Shown here in pieces: positions 15,416 to 22,362 of a DNA stretch of 22,362 nt. Each line of letters starts with the position of its first letter. Position 1 is the stretch's first letter. Source of the DNA: SKLM01 sp964390305 (lineage in GTDB: Bacteria > Chloroflexota > Anaerolineae > B4-G1); the NCBI GenBank assembly GCA_964390305.1, contig CAYMHT010000042.1:1-22362 (forward strand), in the 5' to 3' direction. The translations under genes were made by a program, and so were the position numbers. The notes beneath the pieces were generated by a model. The model did not search any database. It was not told the origin of the DNA and saw only the letters and a program-made list of their open reading frames with translations.

Positions 15416-16708
15416 CTACGTCTCCAAGAGCTCCGCGAGAATCTCGCCGGCCCGGAAGGTGCGATCGATCATGGTCTGAGACCGCTGCTGCAATCTGGCG
15501 CGCAGCAGTTCCTCATTGGTGATCAGGCTGCGTGCCACGCTCACGATCCTCTCTGGGCACACCTGCTCGGCCGGAATGCAGTATTCTTCGGAGTCGTACA
15601 TGTCCCGCGTGAGGCCGTGTGCTTTGAGGCTGTATGACAGGGCGGCTGTGGGCACCCCTGATGAGAAGGCGGCAATTGTGGCGTGCGTCCTGGCCCCGAT
15701 GAATATCCTGGCCCGCGATATGACCCACTTGTACTCGGGGGCGGTAAGGGTCGGGGGCACAACCAGGGGTCTTTCATGCCCCAGCCTCTCGACGTGATCG
15801 GCAACGCGGGTCATGAAGCGGTGATCACAGTGTGCCCCTCCGGTCACATGGGGAACGAAAACCAGATTGCCGTCGCAGAGACCCATCAGGGCGACGGTCA
15901 TGGCGGCGTGCGATCGACACATCTGGTCGTAGGTTTTCGGGCTTCCCTTGAATGACGGGTGCCCGGCTGCGCACCGTCCGGCCTCCGTGACGCCGATCGA
16001 CCCTTTCCGGCGCCGGTCCGCCCTCCGGGCGACGGTGGTGCTGAAGTTCACACCCACGAAGTGGTCACGGTCGACGGCAAACCTGGAAGCCCCCGGCCTG
16101 GATGCCTGCATCGCGAACGCTGGATCTGCAACGAGCCGGACATTATGGGCGATGCCGACGGATCGCAGATAGGCCACGGTGCTGGATTCGCGCGCGAGGA
16201 TGGCGGGCACCCGTCCCAGGTGGGACCTCATGCGCTGCTCAAAGACGGGATCTGCGGAGAAACTCCCCACGGAGGCGCACCAGTAGACGAGAGGTCGAGA
16301 CTGCCGAAGCACGAAGCGGTCAAACTGGAGAAACCTCTCCGGGTATCCGTAGTCGAGGGAGTAGTTGTCACCCCCGATGGACAGGACGGCGTCAGCCTCA
16401 CAGATGGTCTCCCGCAGACCCTCGAACAGGGCTGGGAACGACGTGCCCAGCCGACGGTTGACGTGGTATTCGACCCAGGGCCTGGAGCCGCGGCGGATGG
16501 GAGGACAGAAGGGGAGTGCTCGCACGTCTGCGTATCCCAGCGAGGAGAGTTCGGCCTCAGTCTCCTCCCGGCTGTTGTGGGCTGCGTAGGAGAGCTCGAG
16601 GGCCGAGCCGAAGGTGCGCCTCAATAGCTCGATGGTGCCCCGGGCAATGGCCTCACATCCGTGATTCCTGAACGACCCATTCCCAGCGAGGACGATGGAT
16701 GGATGCAT
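15416..16708 (-). CDS. Polysaccharide pyruvyl transferase family protein
   Basis: A 430-residue protein of the family that adds ketal-linked pyruvate from phosphoenolpyruvate to sugars of surface polysaccharides (CsaB, WcaK and ExoV types). The N-terminus has AGNGSFRNHGCEAIARGTI (8-26), the usual xGxxSxxNxGdeA loop. SIGGDNYSLDYG sits in the middle, and GARTHATIAAFSSGVPTAAL followed by SYSLKAHG (338-365) is the family's C-terminal signature. I take ATG 16708 because the family sequence starts there, though it lacks a clear ribosome site; a GTG at 16747 would add 13 residues. It is the promoter-proximal gene of the polysaccharide operon. The acceptor sugar is not known. Some members of this family have other substrates, so pyruvylation is a family-level inference. 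Confidence 0.9.
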   Translation of the reverse strand: MHPSIVLAGNGSFRNHGCEAIARGTIELLRRTFGSALELSYAAHNSREETEAELSSLGYADVRALPFCPPIRRGSRPWVEYHVNRRLGTSFPALFEGLRETICEADAVLSIGGDNYSLDYGYPERFLQFDRFVLRQSRPLVYWCASVGSFSADPVFEQRMRSHLGRVPAILARESSTVAYLRSVGIAHNVRLVADPAFAMQASRPGASRFAVDRDHFVGVNFSTTVARRADRRRKGSIGVTEAGRCAAGHPSFKGSPKTYDQMCRSHAAMTVALMGLCDGNLVFVPHVTGGAHCDHRFMTRVADHVERLGHERPLVVPPTLTAPEYKWVISRARIFIGARTHATIAAFSSGVPTAALSYSLKAHGLTRDMYDSEEYCIPAEQVCPERIVSVARSLITNEELLRARLQQRSQTMIDRTFRAGEILAELLET

Positions 16709-16891
16709 GGCTGGTGGCGCATCAAATGGAACGTTGTCGGAGCACACCTACGGCCTGGTGATCCGTTTCCGTCCCCGCGGGCGGCGGTGGTCCTGACAGA
16801 CACACGAGGCAGCGGGCCACGGGGCAATGTCTGGAGTCCTGGCCTGCCACACCACTGGATCCGGAGAGGCCGGCCGGGCACAACGGCTCCC

Positions 16892-16920
16892 AGTATAGCA
16901 CAGAGCCAGGCCGGCGTCAC
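16892..16920 (-). promoter_or_regulatory. Sigma70-like promoter of the polysaccharide operon
   Basis: On the minus strand -35 GTGACG (16915-16920, 4 of 6 to TTGACA), a 17-base spacer, and -10 TATACT (16892-16897, 5 of 6 to TATAAT) preceded by TGC, which makes it an extended -10. It lies between the putative terminator and the first gene of the cluster. Transcription would begin near 16885. Confidence 0.55.
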
Positions 16921-17013
16921 TAGGAAGTAGGTCCTGGTCGGAGAGGGCCGCCGACGCCGGTAGAGGCGCGGAACGACGGGCGAGTGGGGCGTTCGACCGC
17001 TGGAGGAAGAGAC

Positions 17014-17052
17014 GGGCCTCCCGGCGCGGGGATCCTGACCCCGGAGAAGCCC
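17014..17052 (-). terminator. Candidate intrinsic terminator of the flank operon
   Basis: It begins 27 bases past the stop at 17080. In minus-strand RNA GGGCUUCUC pairs with GGGAGGCCC (9 bp including two G-U), and inside it CGGGG pairs with CCCCG around a 7-base loop. GUCUCUUCCUCC follows, pyrimidine-rich but not a clean U-tract. The G-U pairs work only in the minus-strand transcript, which gives it direction. Confidence 0.45.
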
Positions 17053-17079
17053 GCTCTGTCGCCGGCGGACGGGGTGGGG

Positions 17080-17619
17080 CTATTCGGTGGGGCCGGCCTC
17101 GGGACCAGCGATTCTCTCGATGGCGCGCTCGATGAGGCCCCGGGCCTGGCTGCGGGTGTGGCGGAGGCCGGAGAGGACGAGGTCGAGGACGTCGATGTCG
17201 AGCCGCCCGATGGCGCGCAGGTGGGAGACGACGCGATCCTCGTCGGCGTCGTCTCCGAGCATGAGCTCGACCTGCAGGTCCTCCAGCCCGGCGGTGAGCT
17301 GCCGGCGGGTCTGGTCATCGAGGTCGGGGTCGTCCCGCACGGTGATCTGGAGGCGCTCGAAGAGCTGCTGGACGTCGAAGCTGAGCATCTCCCGCTCGCG
17401 GCGGACGTCGAGGACGTCGGGCTGGAGCTCGAGGGTGTCCTCGACGGAGACGTCGCCGCCGGAGGGGACGTTGCCGTAGAGGTAGGTGCCCTCGCCGGCG
17501 TCGTCGGTGTGGCGGGTGGGCCCCGGCTCGGGTTCCTCGACGGGAGGCTCCTCCCGGGGGCGGAACTCGGAGGTCTCGGCCTCCGGCAGCTGCTCGCCGA
17601 CGGCGGGGCCGGCGGGCCC
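17080..17619 (-). CDS. Unrecognised protein, C-terminal 179 residues, 5' end lost in assembly gap
   Basis: I do not recognise this family. The visible part starts in a proline- and glutamate-rich linker (PREEPPVEEPEPGPTRH), then has GTYLYGNVPSGGDVSVED, and ends in an acidic, largely helical region (REREMLSFDVQQLFERLQ; LEDLQVELMLGDDADEDRVV; LDIDVLDLVLSGLRHTRS). It has no membrane segment, no cysteines and no catalytic motif that I can name. It is in the same frame as the lipid kinase across the 100-N gap, but the gap length is arbitrary, so this proves nothing. It may be the kinase's own C-terminal extension or a separate gene of the same operon. Codon use is very GC-rich, like the other flank genes. 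Confidence 0.6.
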   Translation of the reverse strand, partial: GPAGPAVGEQLPEAETSEFRPREEPPVEEPEPGPTRHTDDAGEGTYLYGNVPSGGDVSVEDTLELQPDVLDVRREREMLSFDVQQLFERLQITVRDDPDLDDQTRRQLTAGLEDLQVELMLGDDADEDRVVSHLRAIGRLDIDVLDLVLSGLRHTRSQARGLIERAIERIAGPEAGPTE

Positions 17620-17719
17620 NNNNNNNNNNNNNNNNNNNNNNNNNNNNNNNNNNNNNNNNNNNNNNNNNNNNNNNNNNNNNNNNNNNNNNNNNNNNNNNNN
17701 NNNNNNNNNNNNNNNNNNN
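17620..17719. other. Assembly gap of exactly 100 N
   Basis: One hundred consecutive N, the usual placeholder for a scaffold gap of unknown size. Translation across it creates an apparent single 496-residue protein that should not be trusted. Confidence 0.97.
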
Positions 17720-18540
17720 TCGGCCTGGACGGGCAGGCCGGCAGGGGCGTCGACGGCGACGGTCTCCCGGGCGGTGTGATGGCGGATGGCGGGCTCCTCC
17801 GACTGGCGGCCGAAGAGGACGGCGAAGGCGAGGCGGAGGTAGTCGAGGGCGGTGCGGGCGCGGACGATGAGGACGTCGACGCGGCCGTCGTCGAGCTGGA
17901 CGCGGGGGCTCCATCGGAAGGAGGGATCGCCGACACCGCCGCTGTTGGCGACCACGACCTCCGAGGCACGGAGGGTGCGGCGCTGGCCATCGATGGCGAC
18001 GTGGAAGCGGTGGGGCTGGTAGCCGAAGAGCCTGCGCAGCCCGGTCCAGATATAGGCCAGGCGGCCGAAGCGGCGCTTGTGGTCCCGGCGTGTATCGCGC
18101 ATGACGATCCCACTGAGGCCGACGCTGACGTTGAGGAGGAAGAGACGGTCTTCGACCCGGAGGGCGTCGATGGTGGCGACGGCGTGGTCGCCGGTGAGGA
18201 GCTCCAGGGCGGCCCCGGCGTCGAGGGGAATGCCGAGTTCCCGGGCGAAGGCGTCGCCGGTCCCGAGGGGGACGACGCCGAGGGGAACGCGGGCGTGGAC
18301 GAGGCCCCCGGCGACGGCGGAGACGGTGCCGTCGCCCCCGGCGGCGACGACAAGGTCGGGGCGGTCGTGGGAGCGAAGGGCGGCGCGGACGACGTCGGGG
18401 ACGCGCTCGTCCCCCGTGGTCTCGTAGACGCGGCAGCCCCAACCGGCGCGCTCGAAGTGACGCTCGACGACGGGGCGCACGCTGGCGCCGCTCTCGCCGG
18501 CCACGGGGTTGAGCACGACGAAGACGTCTCTCGTTCTCAC
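17720..18540 (-). CDS. Diacylglycerol/YegS-type lipid kinase, C-terminus lost in assembly gap
   Basis: The first 273 residues of a DAGK catalytic-domain protein, which phosphorylates a lipid such as diacylglycerol with ATP. DVFVVLNPVAGES (5-17) is the N-terminal motif, AAGGDGTVSAVAGGL (66-80) contains the nucleotide-binding GGDGT, and PLGVVPLGTGDAFARELGIP (86-105) is the family's third motif. The last visible residues, VAVDAPAGLPVQA, normally sit just before the DGE motif, so only about 30 residues of a typical 300-residue YegS/BmrU-like enzyme are missing. The start is GTG 18540, preceded by AGAGGAG 10 bases upstream; GTG 18570 is the alternative and adds ten unconserved residues. It lies 43 bases after the baeRF gene, in one likely operon. 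The lipid substrate is unknown. Confidence 0.9.
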
Positions 18541-18583
18541 GGGCCCTGGACTCCTCTCACACGCGGGCACGGGTGAACGGGGC

Positions 18584-19753
18584 TCAGTAGCGGAACACGG
18601 CGGCGATGGGCGCGCCGTCGGGCACCTGCTCGCGGTCGACGACGAAGAGCCAGCCGTCGTTCAGCATGGTGTGGACGGCGGCGACGCTGAGGAGGTCGCG
18701 GTCGCCCGGCTGCCTCTCGTCGTGGCGCTCGACCTCGCCGGTCCCGGGATCGAAGCTGCCCCACCGGCAGGCGTCAGCGGCGACGAAGAGGCCCTCGACG
18801 CGCTGGAAGACGGCGGCGGGGACGATGTCCTCCAGGTCGTTGGACGCGCGGTCGGGGTGGGTGGCCTGGAGGTGGTGGTACATGTCGCGGGCGTTGTCCT
18901 GGGCCTGCTGAAAGAGGGGGTGGACGACGGACCAGGCGCGCCGGTGGAGGTCGGCGGGGACCAGCCGGTCGGGCTGGACGGGGACGCCGTCGTCGGCGAG
19001 GTTGGGGTAGGTGTTGGCCTGGCGGTAGCGGGCGAGGACGAAACCGTCGGCGACGGGGACGAGGGGGGCGTCGTCGCCGGCGAGGAGGTCGGTCATCCCG
19101 GCGTCGAGGCGCTGGAAGTAGCGGAGGATCTGCTCCTTGGGATCGTCCTGGCTGGCGACGCCGTGGCCGTGGAAGACGGCATCGCTCCCCTGGTGGAGGG
19201 TGGGCTCACTGGTGACGAAGTGCTGGAGGCGCATCTCGGGCTCCTCCCACTTGAGGAGCTCGACGATGCTCTCCGGGATCTGCTCGCGGCGGTCGAGGTC
19301 GATCTCGCCGATGCGGTGGTGGGTGCCCTGGAGGAGGCGGGTCTCGTGCTGGCTGAGGGCGATGACGTAGAAGCGGCCGTTGTCGCTGAGCACCCGGAGG
19401 AGGGGCTTGAGATGGAAGCGGTCGCTGACGACGAGGAGCTCCTGGAAGTCGAGAGGGAGGCGATACTTGCGGACGAGGCCCTGGGCGAGGAAGACGGCGA
19501 GCCCGTCGCTCTGGCGCTGCCAGAAGAGCTCGTCGTCGACGAGGGGTCGCGCCGGGGCGAGGAGGTCCCGCGCCCGGGGCCCGCGCACGCCGCCCTCGAC
19601 CAGCTCTTTCTCCGCGCGGTCGAGGAGGTCCTTGAAGCGGATGCGGTTCTCCAGAATCTCGTCGCCGGCTTTGTAGGTGGGGAGATAGATGGAAACGTGC
19701 CAGCGGTCGTAGCTTTCGGTCAGATCCTCGAGCTCAGAACGTGATAGCAACAT
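18584..19753 (-). CDS. baeRF family 3-like protein (bacterial relative of archaeo-eukaryotic release factors)
   Basis: A 389-residue soluble protein that I match to the bacterial archaeo-eukaryotic release-factor-like group from its overall pattern: VSIYLPTYKAGDEILENRIR (20-39), FKDLLDRAEKEL, DRFHLKPLLRVLSDNGRFYV, LSQHETRLLQG, YRQANTYPNL, and the C-terminal half with LSVAAVHTMLNDG and the ending PIAAVFRY. This ending and the opening YLPT segment are characteristic of family 3. Length is as expected. The family is predicted to act on ribosomes or translation under stress, but no member's exact function is known to me. ATG 19753 has AAGGAGG at an unusually long 13-base spacing. It lies 27 bases after the ATPase and 43 before the lipid kinase, so it is probably cotranscribed with both. 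Confidence 0.75.
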   Translation of the reverse strand: MLLSRSELEDLTESYDRWHVSIYLPTYKAGDEILENRIRFKDLLDRAEKELVEGGVRGPRARDLLAPARPLVDDELFWQRQSDGLAVFLAQGLVRKYRLPLDFQELLVVSDRFHLKPLLRVLSDNGRFYVIALSQHETRLLQGTHHRIGEIDLDRREQIPESIVELLKWEEPEMRLQHFVTSEPTLHQGSDAVFHGHGVASQDDPKEQILRYFQRLDAGMTDLLAGDDAPLVPVADGFVLARYRQANTYPNLADDGVPVQPDRLVPADLHRRAWSVVHPLFQQAQDNARDMYHHLQATHPDRASNDLEDIVPAAVFQRVEGLFVAADACRWGSFDPGTGEVERHDERQPGDRDLLSVAAVHTMLNDGWLFVVDREQVPDGAPIAAVFRY

Positions 19754-19780
19754 GACTGGTTACCTGCCTCCTTAGAAGCG

Positions 19781-22362
<2,582 letters not shown>

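Larger units (their letters stand above)
16709..17079. other. Intergenic region with terminator and promoter
   Basis: About 370 bases without a gene on either strand. Reading on the minus strand, a candidate terminator (17014-17052) follows the end of the flank operon, then a sigma70-like promoter (16892-16920), then an untranslated leader of roughly 177 bases before the pyruvyl transferase. The leader has a weak GGCCT/AGGCC pair and GGCCGTAG (16748-16755), one base off the RfaH ops core GGCGGTAG, which I do not trust outside Proteobacteria. Confidence 0.6.

Noticed and set aside
16748..16755. GGCCGTAG on the minus strand in the operon leader, close to the ops/JUMPstart core GGCGGTAG
   Set aside because: One base differs in the core and the following bases do not match. 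The host does not look like a proteobacterium, where RfaH/ops is established, and an 8-mer this close is easily found by chance in GC-rich DNA.
16984..18576. Plus-strand 530-residue open frame across the assembly gap, and other long plus-strand frames over the ATPase and baeRF genes
   Set aside because: They mirror the GC-rich third positions of minus-strand genes. Their translations are low-complexity Gly/Ala/Asp/Glu/Val sequences without domains.

Overview
All 16 protein-coding genes or gene parts that I can support lie on the minus strand, so transcription runs from high to low coordinates. The DNA is GC-rich with compact, often overlapping genes, and it contains one 100-N scaffold gap, so it is a draft assembly of a high-GC bacterium. 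No 16S, tRNA or diagnostic marker is present. The flanking set (P2-type cation ATPase, baeRF-family protein, YegS-type lipid kinase) would fit Chloroflexota or Actinomycetota, but that is a guess and I cannot assign a phylum.

Right flank (about 17080-22362, high GC): a P-type cation-transporting ATPase whose 5' end lies beyond the window, a full-length baeRF family 3-like protein, a diacylglycerol/YegS-type lipid kinase that runs into the assembly gap, and an unrecognised acidic C-terminal fragment on the other side of the gap. A GC-rich hairpin at 17014-17052 is a candidate terminator for this unit. About 95 bases further on, an extended -10 promoter (16892-16920) is placed to drive the next unit.

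Centre (1964-16708, lower GC): a surface-polysaccharide operon. In transcription order it holds a polysaccharide pyruvyl transferase, a Wzx-type flippase, a Wzy/O-antigen-ligase-like membrane protein, five successive GT-B glycosyltransferases (one divergent), the three enzymes that make UDP-N-acetyl-L-fucosamine from UDP-GlcNAc (CapE/FnlA, CapF/FnlB, CapG/FnlC), and a WbuB/CapL-like glycosyltransferase that probably adds L-FucNAc. Many junctions are 4-base stop/start overlaps, which suggests translational coupling.

Left flank (1-1963, high GC again): after a 351-base non-coding gap with an 8-bp inverted repeat come a PglC-like initiating phosphoglycosyl transferase, a PglD-like sugar acetyltransferase and the start of a PglE-like DegT aminotransferase. 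This trio would make and load the first sugar, probably a 4-amino or 4-acetamido 2,4,6-trideoxy sugar such as bacillosamine.

Together the genes describe a Wzx/Wzy-dependent polysaccharide: the PGT loads the first sugar on undecaprenyl phosphate, up to six glycosyltransferases extend it (including L-FucNAc), a pyruvyl group may be added, Wzx flips the unit and Wzy polymerises it. The exact combination of genes looks unusual, but each family is known. I do not see a wholly new class of system here.
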